DNA from: an uncultured Chloroflexota bacterium
GTDB taxonomy: Bacteria; Chloroflexota; Dehalococcoidia; CAUJGQ01
Length of the DNA stretch: 64,000 nucleotides
Reading direction: 5' to 3'
NCBI GenBank assembly: GCA_937879875.1
Contig: CALFMN010000079.1
Location: 1-64,000 of the forward strand
Shown: piece after piece, positions 27,629-35,568 of the stretch
Numbering within the stretch: position 1 is the stretch's first letter
Layout of the letters: every line of letters starts with the position of its first letter
The notes under the pieces: model-generated
What the model was told of the DNA's origin: nothing
Seen by the model: the letters and a program-made list of their open reading frames with translations, nothing else
Databases searched by the model: none
Program-made: the position numbers and the translations under genes

Positions 27629-29212
27629 GCACGCCTGATCGAGCCATCGCAATTGCATACAATGCTCGCCGGGGCCACGCCGCCCGCGCTGCTCGACGTG
27701 CGCGAGGCCGGTGAGTACAACACGGCCCACATTCCCGGCGCCAGCAGTCTGCCGCGCCGGCTGCTCGAGTCCCGGCTTGGCCGGCTCGTGCCCTGTCGCG
27801 CGGCGAACATCGCCCTCTGCGACAGCGGTGGCCGGCGGGCGATGCTGGCCGCTCGAACACTTGAGGGCATGGGCTATGCGAGTGTCGTGGTGCTCGCCGG
27901 CGGCGTAAACCGCTGGGCCAGCGAGGATTTGCCCACCGAGTGGGGCAGCAACGTGCCCAGCAAGGACTTTGGCGAGGCGGTCGAGGTACGCCATCACGTG
28001 CCGACGATTGCGGCGCACGAGCTGCACCGGCGCATACAGGCCGGCGAGAAGCTGCTGATCCTCGACACCCGCACGCCGGAGGAGTACCGCCGCGCCTGCA
28101 TCCCCGGTGGCCGCAGCCTGCCCGGCGGCGAGCTGGCCCTGCACGTCACCGATATCATGCGCGAGCAGCCGGATGCCGCGGTCGTAGTGAACTGCGCCGG
28201 GCGCACGCGCAGCATCATCGGCGCCCGCGTCTTGCAGCGCATGGGCGTGCCGGTCGTGAGCCTGAAGAACGGCACGTCCGGCTGGGTGCTCGCCGGTCTG
28301 GAGCTGGAACGCGGCGCAAACCGCACGGCACTGCCGCCGCTTTCGCCGGAGGGCCGCGGGGCGGCGCAGGCCTTCGCCGCGCGCGTGGCAGCCGAAGACG
28401 GCGTGCGCCTCGTCGGCCCGCCGGAGCTGCAGGCGCTGCTTACCGAAGCTGGAGCTGGCGAACGCTGCGTCTATCCGATCGACGTGCGCACCGCGGAAGA
28501 GTTCGCCGCCGGCCACATTCCCGGCTTCTGGTGGTTTCCCGGCGGACAGGCGGTGCAGCGCAGCGATGATGTCATCGCCGTCCGCGACGGCACGATCCTC
28601 TTCGCCTGCGACGATGGCACCCGCTCCGCGATCGTCGCCTCGTGGTTTCGGCAGATGGGCTTTCCCAACGTCTGCGCGCTCGCCGGCGGCATCGATGCCT
28701 GGCGCGCCGCCGGGTTGTCACAGGCGGCCGGACCGGACGATCCCGAGGTCTTCGGCCTGCGCGAGGCGGAGGCTGCACTGCCGTCGCTCGCGCCGCACGA
28801 GCTGAAAGCGCGCCTGAGCGCCGACCCGCATGCGATGGTGCTGTTCGTCGACCCAAGCGACGCCTTCGCCCGTGGCCATGTGCCGGGTTCGGTCTGGCTG
28901 CCGCGGGGTTGGCTGGAGCTGCGCATCGCTGAGCTGGCGCCCCGACCCGCTACACCCCTGATTGTCAGCGATGTGGACGGCGGGCAGGCGCCGCTTGCCG
29001 CGCAAACGCTGCGCGAACTGGGCTACGGGGATGTCGCGGTGTTGCATGGCGGCATGCGCGCCTGGCACGCGGCCGAACTGCCGCTGGAGCGCGGGTTGAC
29101 CGGTCTCCTCTCCGCACCGGAGGACGTGGTTCCCGCCGGTCCCGACCGCACGCAGGCCGACATGATCCACTACTTGCGTTGGGAAGAGGCGCTGGGCCGC
29201 AAATACGCCTGA
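27623..29212 (+). CDS. Four-domain rhodanese-like sulfurtransferase
   Basis: 529 residues made of four tandem rhodanese domains (about 5-110, 125-235, 255-365, 385-500), each with a LLDVREAGEY/ILDTRTPEEY/PIDVRTAEEF/FVDPSDAFAR strand, an IPG turn and an ALAGG-W segment. Active-loop cysteines are present in domains 1-3 (Cys66 in LCDSGGR, Cys191 in NCAGRTRS, Cys329 in ACDDGTRS) but domain 4 has Asp450 (SDVDGG), so it is probably non-catalytic. It would move sulfane sulfur to thiophilic acceptors. GTG start at 27623; the ribosome site lies in the adjoining repeat. Confidence 0.9.
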   Translation: MRARLIEPSQLHTMLAGATPPALLDVREAGEYNTAHIPGASSLPRRLLESRLGRLVPCRAANIALCDSGGRRAMLAARTLEGMGYASVVVLAGGVNRWASEDLPTEWGSNVPSKDFGEAVEVRHHVPTIAAHELHRRIQAGEKLLILDTRTPEEYRRACIPGGRSLPGGELALHVTDIMREQPDAAVVVNCAGRTRSIIGARVLQRMGVPVVSLKNGTSGWVLAGLELERGANRTALPPLSPEGRGAAQAFAARVAAEDGVRLVGPPELQALLTEAGAGERCVYPIDVRTAEEFAAGHIPGFWWFPGGQAVQRSDDVIAVRDGTILFACDDGTRSAIVASWFRQMGFPNVCALAGGIDAWRAAGLSQAAGPDDPEVFGLREAEAALPSLAPHELKARLSADPHAMVLFVDPSDAFARGHVPGSVWLPRGWLELRIAELAPRPATPLIVSDVDGGQAPLAAQTLRELGYGDVAVLHGGMRAWHAAELPLERGLTGLLSAPEDVVPAGPDRTQADMIHYLRWEEALGRKYA

Positions 29213-29295
29213 GCTACGGCAGCGGTGAGTGAGAGCCAGACCCTCAGACATCTGTGTGCGCCGTCGCGCGTGGCGATGCGCGGATCATCGCGCGC

Positions 29296-29324
29296 TTGAC
29301 GCCTCAGAATATGTGTTCTATTAT
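29296..29324 (+). promoter_or_regulatory. Strong sigma70 promoter with operator-like palindrome in spacer
   Basis: TTGACG (29296..29301), a 17-bp spacer and TATTAT (29319..29324) make the best consensus promoter in the window. The spacer holds AGAATA-tg-TGTTCT (29306..29319), an inverted repeat with one mismatch, the classic position for a repressor operator. It drives the VOC gene and perhaps the MmyB-like regulator. Mirrored at 48791..48819. Confidence 0.75.
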
Positions 29325-29397
29325 TGCGTAACAAGCTGATCGCCCGGCGATCGAGGCGGCGGTGCCTGGGATCGGCAGGGACAGGAAGGGAACCGCG

Positions 29398-29808
29398 TTG
29401 GAAACGCAGCTCAGCCATATCCAGGTGAACGTTCAACAGGCGAATCTGCCGTTCTATCGCGATATCATGGCGTTTCTGGACTGGCAAGTCGTTTACGGCG
29501 ATGACAGCATGCTCGGAGTTGCCGACAAGAACGGCAGCAGCCTCTGGTTCGTCGGGCAGATCAAAGACGTCGGCAACGACTATGACGGGCCGGGCGTGAA
29601 CCATCTCGCGATCGCGCCGCGGGCGCAGGCCGACGTCGATACCGTCGCAGCTTACCTGAAAGAACGCGGCGTCGAGCTGCTGTTCGACACGCCGAGGCAC
29701 CGGCCGGAGTTCGCCAGCAGCGAGGATCAGACCTACTATCAGGTGATGTTCGAGTCGCCGGACCGGTTGCTGTTGGAAGTCGTATATACCGGCCCGAAAT
29801 CTGCCTGA
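29398..29808 (+). CDS. VOC family (glyoxalase/bleomycin-resistance fold) protein
   Basis: 136 residues with paired beta-alpha-beta-beta-beta modules: HIQVNVQQANLPFYRDIMAFLDW, then NHLAIAPRAQADVDTVAAYLKERG and the C-terminal VMFESPDRLLLEVVY. Candidate metal ligands are His4 or His5 region, the NHLAI histidine and the final Glu (LLLEVV), as in dioxygenases and glyoxalases; substrate unknown. TTG at 29398 is preferred because AGGAAGGG lies 7 bp upstream; a GTG at 29362 would add 12 residues. The strong promoter about 75 bp upstream suggests regulated high expression. Confidence 0.82.
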   Translation: METQLSHIQVNVQQANLPFYRDIMAFLDWQVVYGDDSMLGVADKNGSSLWFVGQIKDVGNDYDGPGVNHLAIAPRAQADVDTVAAYLKERGVELLFDTPRHRPEFASSEDQTYYQVMFESPDRLLLEVVYTGPKSA

Positions 29809-29854
29809 GTTCGGATCTCTTCTGCCCGCTCCGCATCCGCTTGTGTGCCGGCGA

Positions 29855-29869
29855 TTACCTGACAGGTAA
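29855..29869. promoter_or_regulatory. Perfect 15-bp palindrome TTACCTG-A-CAGGTAA
   Basis: A perfect inverted repeat lies 36 bp upstream of the MmyB-like regulator ATG, immediately before the expected -35 region of a promoter whose -10-like TACGAT is at 29893..29898. This spacing suggests autoregulation. The -10 to ATG distance leaves almost no 5' UTR, so the transcript may be leaderless. Mirrored at 48246..48260. Confidence 0.75.
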
Positions 29870-29905
29870 CGGACGGGCGGCGGGCGTTGCGCTACGATAC
29901 GATCG

Positions 29906-30715
29906 ATGAACGCGGTGATATCCCCGGCCGGCGGCGTGGGCGAGTTGCTGCGAGACTGGCGGCAACGTCGCCGGTTGAGCCAGCTCGATCTCTCAGTCGA
30001 AGCTGAGGTCTCGACCCGGCACCTGAGCTTCGTGGAGACGGGTCGCTCGCGGCCCAGCCGGGAGCTCGTGCTGCACCTGGCCGAGCAACTCGACGTGCCG
30101 TTACGAGAGCGCAACGCGCTGCTGCTCGCCGCCGGCTACGCGCCCGTCTACCGCCAATCCCCGCTCGACACCGAAGAGATGGCGCCGGTGCGCGAGGCGA
30201 TCGACAAGATCCTCGCCGGCCACGAGCCCTTCCCTGCCGTCGTCGTCGACCGCCAGTGGGATCTGGTCTCGGCGAACCGGCCGGCGCTGGCGATCATCAG
30301 CTCCGGCGTGGCGCCAGCGCTGCTGGCGCCGCCGGTCAATGCCCTGCGGCTGACGCTCCATCCGGACGGTCTCGCACCGCGCATCGTCAACCTTGCCGAA
30401 TATCGCGCCCACCTGCTCGCTCGCCTGCACCGCCAGGTGCTGCTCACCGCGACCGTGGAGCTGGCCGCGCTCGAGCGCGAGCTGCGCGGCTATCCCGGCG
30501 GCAACGCCGAGTCGGCGCCGCACGCGGATGCCGTGTCCGCGCTGTTCGTACCGCTGGTCCTGCGGGCCTCGGCCACGCTGGAGCTGACCTTCTTCAGCAC
30601 CGTCGCGACCTTCGGCACCGCCGTCGACATCACGCCCGCCGAGCTGATGATCGAGTCATTCTTTCCCGCCGACGAGGCGACGGCGAGCGCCCTGCGCGCC
30701 GCCCAGAGCGCGTAG
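29906..30715 (+). CDS. XRE-family regulator with MmyB-like ligand-binding domain
   Basis: 269 residues. An N-terminal helix-turn-helix (about 10-70: ELLRDWRQRRRLSQLDLSVEAEVS, then TRHLSFVETGRSRPS) is followed by a PAS-like MmyB/MLTR domain recognisable from PAVVVDRQWDLVSANRPALAI and LRLTLHPDGLAPRIVNL. Family members bind acyl ligands and typically control an adjacent oxidoreductase or VOC-type gene. The adjoining 15-bp palindrome is the probable operator. Neighbours are the VOC gene upstream and the CoA-thioester operon downstream, either of which could be a target. Confidence 0.9.
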   Translation: MNAVISPAGGVGELLRDWRQRRRLSQLDLSVEAEVSTRHLSFVETGRSRPSRELVLHLAEQLDVPLRERNALLLAAGYAPVYRQSPLDTEEMAPVREAIDKILAGHEPFPAVVVDRQWDLVSANRPALAIISSGVAPALLAPPVNALRLTLHPDGLAPRIVNLAEYRAHLLARLHRQVLLTATVELAALERELRGYPGGNAESAPHADAVSALFVPLVLRASATLELTFFSTVATFGTAVDITPAELMIESFFPADEATASALRAAQSA

Positions 30716-30921
30716 CGGCCCGCGTTCCGTTGCGGCTCACCTGATAATGGTCTTTGCGGTTCGGTCCACCTCTGCGTGCCGCGGCCGCGGCAAAATCACC
30801 GCTCCAGCCGGCGACGTACTTGCGGAATCCGCGCCCAAACCGTACCGTTCAAGCCGGACCCGCCGACCATCGGGCGGCGAGGCCACGTCGAAGGACCGGC
30901 AAAAACGACACGGGGGCATCC

Positions 30922-32091
30922 ATGACCGAGCCCGGCATCAAGGACAAGACTGCTATCGTCGGCATCGGCGAAACGCGCTACTACAAGCGCGGCGCCGCGC
31001 CAACACCCGAGTTCCAGCTTGCACTCGAAGCGATCCTGCTCGCCGTCGAGGATGCCGGCCTCACGGTCGAGCAGATCGACGGTTTCGCCAGCTACAGCAA
31101 CGACCGCAACGATCCGACCCGTCTCGCCGCCGCGCTGGGTCTGCCCCAGATCGGCTTCTCCAACATGTTCTGGGGCGGTGGCGGCGGTGGTGGCTCGGGC
31201 GCCGTCGGCAACGCGGCCGCGGCGGTGGCTGCCGGCTACGCGAAGTATGTCGTCGCCTACCGCTCGCTGGCGCAGGGTCAGTTCGGCCGCTTCGGGCAAG
31301 GGTCGCAGGCGAAAGCCTCGACCTACCCGATGTCCTACACGCAGCCATACGGTCTGCTCTCGCCGGCGCAGACCTTCGCCATGCGTGTGCGTCGCTTCAT
31401 GTACGACCACAACATCGGTCACGATGCGCTGGCGGCGATCTCGCTCGCCTCGTATCACCACGCGCAGTTCAACCCGCGGGCGATCATGTACGGCCGGCCG
31501 CTCTCGCGCGAGGACTACGACAATGCCCGCTGGATCGTCGAGCCGTTCCGCCTGTTCGACTGCTGCCAGGAGAACGACGGCGCCGCGGCGGTGATCGTGA
31601 CCACGCCCGAGCGGGCGCGCGACCTCAGGCAGAAGCCGGCGATCATCATGGCCGCGGCGCAGGGCTCGTTCTACCGCCAGGGTGCGCCCGCGCACAACGC
31701 GCCCGACTACGGCACCTCGAACTTTAAGGGCGTGGCGCCGCTGCTCTACGAGCTGGCCGGCATCGCGCCCAAAGACGTGCAGGTGGCGCAGGTCTACGAG
31801 AACTTCACCGGCGGCGTGCTGATGAGCCTGGTCGAGCACGGCTTCTGCTCGCCCGACGAAGCAAACGAGTTCTGTACCGTGGAGAACCTGACCTGGCCGC
31901 AGGGCAAGCTGCCGATCAATACCAGCGGCGGCAACCTGGCCGAGTGCTACATGCACGGGCTGGAGCTGATCACCGAGGCGGTGCGGCAGATCCGCGGCAC
32001 GTCCACCTGCCAGGTGCAGGACTGCAAGATCTCGCTGGTCGCTTCGGGTCCAATGGTTTCGCCGGTCAGCAGTCTGATCCTGCGAGCATGA
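30922..32091 (+). CDS. Thiolase-fold protein lacking the nucleophilic Cys (Ltp-like)
   Basis: 389 residues with the thiolase superfamily fold of the SCP-x/lipid-transfer type: AIVGIGETRYYKRG, AAAAVAAGYAKYVVAYRSL, CCQENDGAAAVIVTT and INTSGGNLAECYMHG. Where thiolases carry the acyl-accepting Cys, this protein has a glycine run (FWGGGGGGGSGAVG), and the usual GH-P histidine motif near the C-terminus is changed. Such Cys-less members, for example Ltp2 of steroid side-chain degradation, are retro-aldolases acting with a DUF35 partner, which is exactly the next gene. ATG at 30922; upstream in-frame sequence to 30754 is not conserved-looking. Confidence 0.85.
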   Translation: MTEPGIKDKTAIVGIGETRYYKRGAAPTPEFQLALEAILLAVEDAGLTVEQIDGFASYSNDRNDPTRLAAALGLPQIGFSNMFWGGGGGGGSGAVGNAAAAVAAGYAKYVVAYRSLAQGQFGRFGQGSQAKASTYPMSYTQPYGLLSPAQTFAMRVRRFMYDHNIGHDALAAISLASYHHAQFNPRAIMYGRPLSREDYDNARWIVEPFRLFDCCQENDGAAAVIVTTPERARDLRQKPAIIMAAAQGSFYRQGAPAHNAPDYGTSNFKGVAPLLYELAGIAPKDVQVAQVYENFTGGVLMSLVEHGFCSPDEANEFCTVENLTWPQGKLPINTSGGNLAECYMHGLELITEAVRQIRGTSTCQVQDCKISLVASGPMVSPVSSLILRA

Positions 32092-32106
32092 GCGGCGCGG
32101 CCCTCA

Positions 32107-32171
32107 TCCTCACCCCCTCCCCTCTCCTTCCCCCAATAATGCGGGGAAGGAGAGGGGCGATCCGGTTTGCA
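32107..32171. repeat. C-rich palindromic repeat, CGATCCGGTTT family
   Basis: A perfect 15-bp stem CCCCTCTCCTTCCCC (32119..32133) pairs with GGGGAAGGAGAGGGG (32143..32157) around a 9-base loop, followed by CGATCCGGTTT. It lies 28 bp past the thiolase-fold gene within the presumed operon and could attenuate or stabilise the message. Mirrored at 45944..46008. Confidence 0.85.
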
Positions 32172-32205
32172 GCAATCCGGAGGGTCTCGGGTTAGCGATT
32201 GACGG

Positions 32206-32230
32206 TAGGGACGCACGGCGTGCGCCCTCG
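32206..32230. repeat. Imperfect hairpin of the GTAGGG repeat type
   Basis: AGGGACGCAC is followed by the imperfect complement GTGCGCCCT with one base missing. The opening GTAGGG(A/G)CG is shared with the twin hairpin at 22661. It lies 40 bp upstream of the DUF35 gene. Mirrored at 45885..45909. Confidence 0.55.
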
Positions 32231-32269
32231 GGGTTGGCGCCGGGAGACGGTTGAACAAGGAAAGTGTTG

Positions 32270-32722
32270 ATGACCACGAAGACGATGCGCGACTCGTACT
32301 TGCCGCCCGGTTTGCCGGCGCCGCGGCCTTCGCCGGACGGGCTCGACGCGCCGTTCTGGGCGGCGGCGAAGCGCCACGAGTTGCTGGTGCAGCGCTGCAA
32401 CGCCTGCAACGGCTCTCAGTGGGGGCCAGAGTTCATCTGCTTCCGTTGCCGGTCGTTTGACCTGCGCTGGGAGCGCGTCGCCGGGCGCGGCCGCATCTTT
32501 AGCTGGGAGCGGATCTGGCATCCGGTCCACCCGGCGCTCAAGGACGCCTGCCCGTACCTGGTCGTGCTGGTTGAGCTGCCGGATGCGGACAACGTACGCA
32601 TGGTCGGCAACTTGCTCGGCGACGCTATGCAGCAGGTCGAGATCGGCGGCGCGGTCGAGGCCGTCTTCGAAGACCATCCGGACGAGGACTTCACCCTCGT
32701 GCAGTGGCGTGTTGTCGAATGA
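32270..32722 (+). CDS. DUF35 Zn-ribbon/OB-fold protein (thiolase partner)
   Basis: 150 residues. An N-terminal helix is followed by a rubredoxin-like zinc ribbon with Cys43-Cys46 and Cys57-Cys60 (CNACNGSQWGPEFICFRC), then an OB fold (RGRIFSWERIWHP, YLVVLVELPDADNVRMVGNLLG). DUF35 proteins form complexes with thiolase-fold enzymes, supplying CoA-ester binding or hydratase/aldolase activity. ATG at 32270 is preceded by AAGGA; in-frame GTG and TTG codons lie just upstream. Its place after a Cys-less thiolase-fold gene mirrors Ltp2/ChsH2-type pairs. Confidence 0.92.
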   Translation: MTTKTMRDSYLPPGLPAPRPSPDGLDAPFWAAAKRHELLVQRCNACNGSQWGPEFICFRCRSFDLRWERVAGRGRIFSWERIWHPVHPALKDACPYLVVLVELPDADNVRMVGNLLGDAMQQVEIGGAVEAVFEDHPDEDFTLVQWRVVE

Positions 32723-32798
32723 GTGAGCGCACGGTGCTGCCCCTCGCGCTGATCCGCGCTGACGGCGGCGCTGCGCCTCCCGACCTGGTGAACGAGCG

Positions 32799-34064
32799 AT
32801 GAGTGAAGCGCCTGCCGCGCTCGCGCCGTACCGGGTGCTTGACCTCACCGGGGCGCTGGGCGCGCTGGCCGGGCGTGTGCTCGCCGGCCTCGGCGCCGAT
32901 GTGATCAAGGTCGAACGGCCCGGCGGCGACCCGGCGCGGGCGCAAGGACCATTCTTCCAGCATGAGCCGCATCCGCACCGCAGCCTGTCGTGGATCTTCG
33001 CCAACGCGGGCAAACGCGGCGTGACGCTCGATCCGGCGCAGCCGCGCGGGCGCGCTCTGCTGTTCCGGCTCGCCGCTACCTCCGACTTCCTCCTTGAGTC
33101 ATCGCCGCCCGGCCGGCTCGCCGCACTCGGGCTGTCGGACGAGCAGCTTCTGGCCGCCAATCCCGCGCTGGTGGTAGTGCACATCAGCCCCTTCGGTCAG
33201 AGCGGGCCGTATCGCGATTTCCAGGCCACCGATCTGGTCGCCTGGGCGCTCGGCGGCCAGCTCTATTTGGATGGCGACGACGACCGCGCGCCCACGCGAC
33301 CGAGCGCCCCGCAGACGGAACTGCTCGCCGGTGTGCACGCGGCGGCGGGCGCGGTGACCGCGCACTATCTGCGCACGCGCACGGGCCGCGGGCAGTCGGT
33401 GGACATCGCCGCGCAGGAGTGCGTGACCTGGACACTGATGATCGCCGCGCAAGTCTGGGATGTCTCGCACATCAACTCCCGCCGCGGCGGCGCGGTGCGT
33501 ACGGCCCAGCGGCTCGACGGCAGCACGCTCGTGCATCGCGTGCTCTGGCCGTGCAAGGATGGCTTCGTGCTGTGGTCGCTGAGCGGCGGGCAAGCGGCCG
33601 GCACGCTGGCTTCCACGCGGGCGCTGGTGCGTTGGATGGCCGAGGAAGGCATGGCGGATGCGCCAACAGAAGTCGATTGGTCGCAGCTCAGCGCCGCGGT
33701 GATGGACCAGGCGACGTACGATCGGCTCAGCGCGCCCTTCCTCGCCTTCTTCGCAAGCAAAAGTAAGCGCGAACTGTTCGAGGGTTCGCTGGCCCGATCG
33801 ATCCAGCTCGCGGCGGTGAATGAGATTGCGGACGTGGCCGCCAGCCCCCAGCTCGCCGAGCGCGAGTATTGGTCGGATGTGGCGCATGCGTATCTGGGCG
33901 CGACACTGCGCTTTCCCGGCGCACCGGTGCGGCTCTCGCGTACGCCCTGGCGCACGCCCCGGCCGGCGCCGCTGCCCGGCGAACATAACCGCGAGATCTA
34001 CGGTGACCTGCTCGGCCTGAGCATGGATGAGCTGCGCGATCTCTGCGCTGCCGGTGTGGTCTGA
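32799..34064 (+). CDS. CaiB/BaiF family CoA-transferase (Asp present)
   Basis: 421 residues of the class III CoA-transferase family, which move CoA between carboxylic acids. The N-terminal YRVLDLTGALGALAGRVLAGLGADVIKVERPGGD nucleotide fold region is canonical, and the catalytic aspartate position is Asp145 in GPYRDFQATDLVAWALGG. The C-terminal LPGEHNREIYGDLLGLS is typical. ATG at 32799. It lies 76 bp after the DUF35 gene and 26 bp before a second CaiB gene, so the two probably form one operon and possibly a heteromeric enzyme. Confidence 0.93.
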   Translation: MSEAPAALAPYRVLDLTGALGALAGRVLAGLGADVIKVERPGGDPARAQGPFFQHEPHPHRSLSWIFANAGKRGVTLDPAQPRGRALLFRLAATSDFLLESSPPGRLAALGLSDEQLLAANPALVVVHISPFGQSGPYRDFQATDLVAWALGGQLYLDGDDDRAPTRPSAPQTELLAGVHAAAGAVTAHYLRTRTGRGQSVDIAAQECVTWTLMIAAQVWDVSHINSRRGGAVRTAQRLDGSTLVHRVLWPCKDGFVLWSLSGGQAAGTLASTRALVRWMAEEGMADAPTEVDWSQLSAAVMDQATYDRLSAPFLAFFASKSKRELFEGSLARSIQLAAVNEIADVAASPQLAEREYWSDVAHAYLGATLRFPGAPVRLSRTPWRTPRPAPLPGEHNREIYGDLLGLSMDELRDLCAAGVV

Positions 34065-34090
34065 CGGGCCGCTTGCGGGGATAGAGCGTG

Positions 34091-35344
34091 ATGGATCACC
34101 GTTCGTTGTTCGCACCCCCCGAAGGCATGCCCTTCGCGGGCATCAAGGTAGTCGATTTCGCCTGGGTGGGCGTGGGGCCGATCGTGGCACGACACCTGGC
34201 CGATTTCGGCGCCACCGTCCTGCGCGTCGAGTCGAGCACGCGGCCGGACACGCTGCGGCTGGCGCCGCCCTTCCGCGACGGTCAGCCCGGCCTCGACCGC
34301 AGCGCCTTCGGCGCGGTCTACAACACGAACAAGCTGGGGCTGGCGCTGAACCTGCGCCTGCCGCGAGCGCGCGAGCTGGCGATCCGGCTCGTGCGCTGGG
34401 CGGACATCGTCACCGACAGTATGACGCCGGGCTCGCTGGCGAAGCTGGGTCTGGGCTACGAGGATCTGCGCCGCGTCAAGCCGGAGATCCTGATGTACAG
34501 CACGACGCAGATGGGCCAAACGGGGCCGTACCGCGACTTCGGCGGCTACGGCCAGCACGGCGCCTCCACGGCCGGCTTCCATGCGCTCACCGGCTGGCCC
34601 GACCGCGCGCCGGCCGGCATCTTCGGCGCCTACACGGATTTTGTCGCGCCGTGGTTCCTCTACACCGCTCTGGTAGCGGCCCTGGACTACCGCGACCGCA
34701 CCGGCGAGGGGCAGTATCTCGACGAATCGCAGGTTGAGGCGGCGCTGCAGATTTTGGGGCCGGCGCTGCTGGACTACGCCGCGAGCGGCCAGGCGCTCCA
34801 GCGCAGCGGCAACGACGATGCGGAGATGACCCCGCACGGCGTCTTCCCCTGTGCCAGCGACGGGGGGTCGGACGACCGCTGGCTGGCGATCGCCGTGCGC
34901 GACGCGGCCGACTGGGCGGCGCTCGCAGCGGTCATCGGCCGGACGGAGTGGGTGCAGGACGAGACGTTGCGCGACACCGCGGCAAGACGCGCCCGGAGTG
35001 AAGAGCTTGCCGGTGCGATCACCGCCTGGACGCGCCAGCGCACGCCGCACGAGGCGATGGTGGTGCTGCAGGCGGCGGGCGTGCCGGCGGGCGCGGTGCA
35101 AACCTGCGAAGAGCTGTTCGCCGATCCGCAGCTCTTGCACCGCGGGCACTGGTGGACGCTCGATCACGCGGTGATGGGGCCGCACGCATACGATGCGCCG
35201 GCGTGGAAGCTATCAGAGTCGCCGGCACAGCCGCGCCGCGCCGGCCCCACCCTCGGCCAGCATACCCACGCCATCTGCCACGAAATCCTCGGCCTCGGCG
35301 ACGAAGCGATCGCTGAGTTGACCGCCGAGGGTGTGTTTGAATAG
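34091..35344 (+). CDS. CaiB/BaiF family protein lacking the catalytic Asp
   Basis: 417 residues, same family as its upstream neighbour (FAGIKVVDFAWVGVGPIVARHLADFGATVLRVES, GQYLDESQVEAALQIL, GQHTHAICHEILGLG). Aligning GPYRDF in both, the catalytic Asp is replaced by Gly154 (GPYRDFGGYGQHG). It belongs to a subgroup recognisable by LTGWPDRAP and FGAYTDFVAPW. It may be a non-catalytic partner of the Asp-bearing protein or use another residue. ATG at 34091 (a GTG one codon earlier is open). Confidence 0.9.
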   Translation: MDHRSLFAPPEGMPFAGIKVVDFAWVGVGPIVARHLADFGATVLRVESSTRPDTLRLAPPFRDGQPGLDRSAFGAVYNTNKLGLALNLRLPRARELAIRLVRWADIVTDSMTPGSLAKLGLGYEDLRRVKPEILMYSTTQMGQTGPYRDFGGYGQHGASTAGFHALTGWPDRAPAGIFGAYTDFVAPWFLYTALVAALDYRDRTGEGQYLDESQVEAALQILGPALLDYAASGQALQRSGNDDAEMTPHGVFPCASDGGSDDRWLAIAVRDAADWAALAAVIGRTEWVQDETLRDTAARRARSEELAGAITAWTRQRTPHEAMVVLQAAGVPAGAVQTCEELFADPQLLHRGHWWTLDHAVMGPHAYDAPAWKLSESPAQPRRAGPTLGQHTHAICHEILGLGDEAIAELTAEGVFE

Positions 35345-35484
35345 CGCGTAGTATTGCAGTGACCGGTTTTCCGCCGCGGGCGGCGCTGCGGCACTTGCTT
35401 TAACCTGCGCTGGTGCCGGCTTGATGACGCCTGTGCCATCGGATCAAAGCGATGACTGCGGCCATGCGATGCCAGCAGCAGGCC

Positions 35485-35526
35485 GTGCTGCAACGGGCCG
35501 TTTTTGAGAATGGCCCTTCGCAGCAC
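35485..35526. repeat. Stem-loop downstream of the CaiB operon
   Basis: GTGCTGCAACGGGCC (35485..35499) pairs with GGCCCTTCGCAGCAC (35512..35526) at 13 of 15 positions around a T-rich 12-base loop. No T tract follows, so it is not a standard terminator. It lies 140 bp after the second CaiB gene and before the Nudix start; the 224-bp gap holds nothing else recognisable. Mirrored at 42589..42630. Confidence 0.6.
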
Positions 35527-35568
35527 AGCCCGCAAATTGTAGCGCGCCGGACATCAGGGGGTCCGAAG

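Noticed and set aside
35485..35526. Rho-independent terminator for the CaiB operon
   Set aside because: The stem-loop has its T-rich run in the loop and none after the stem.
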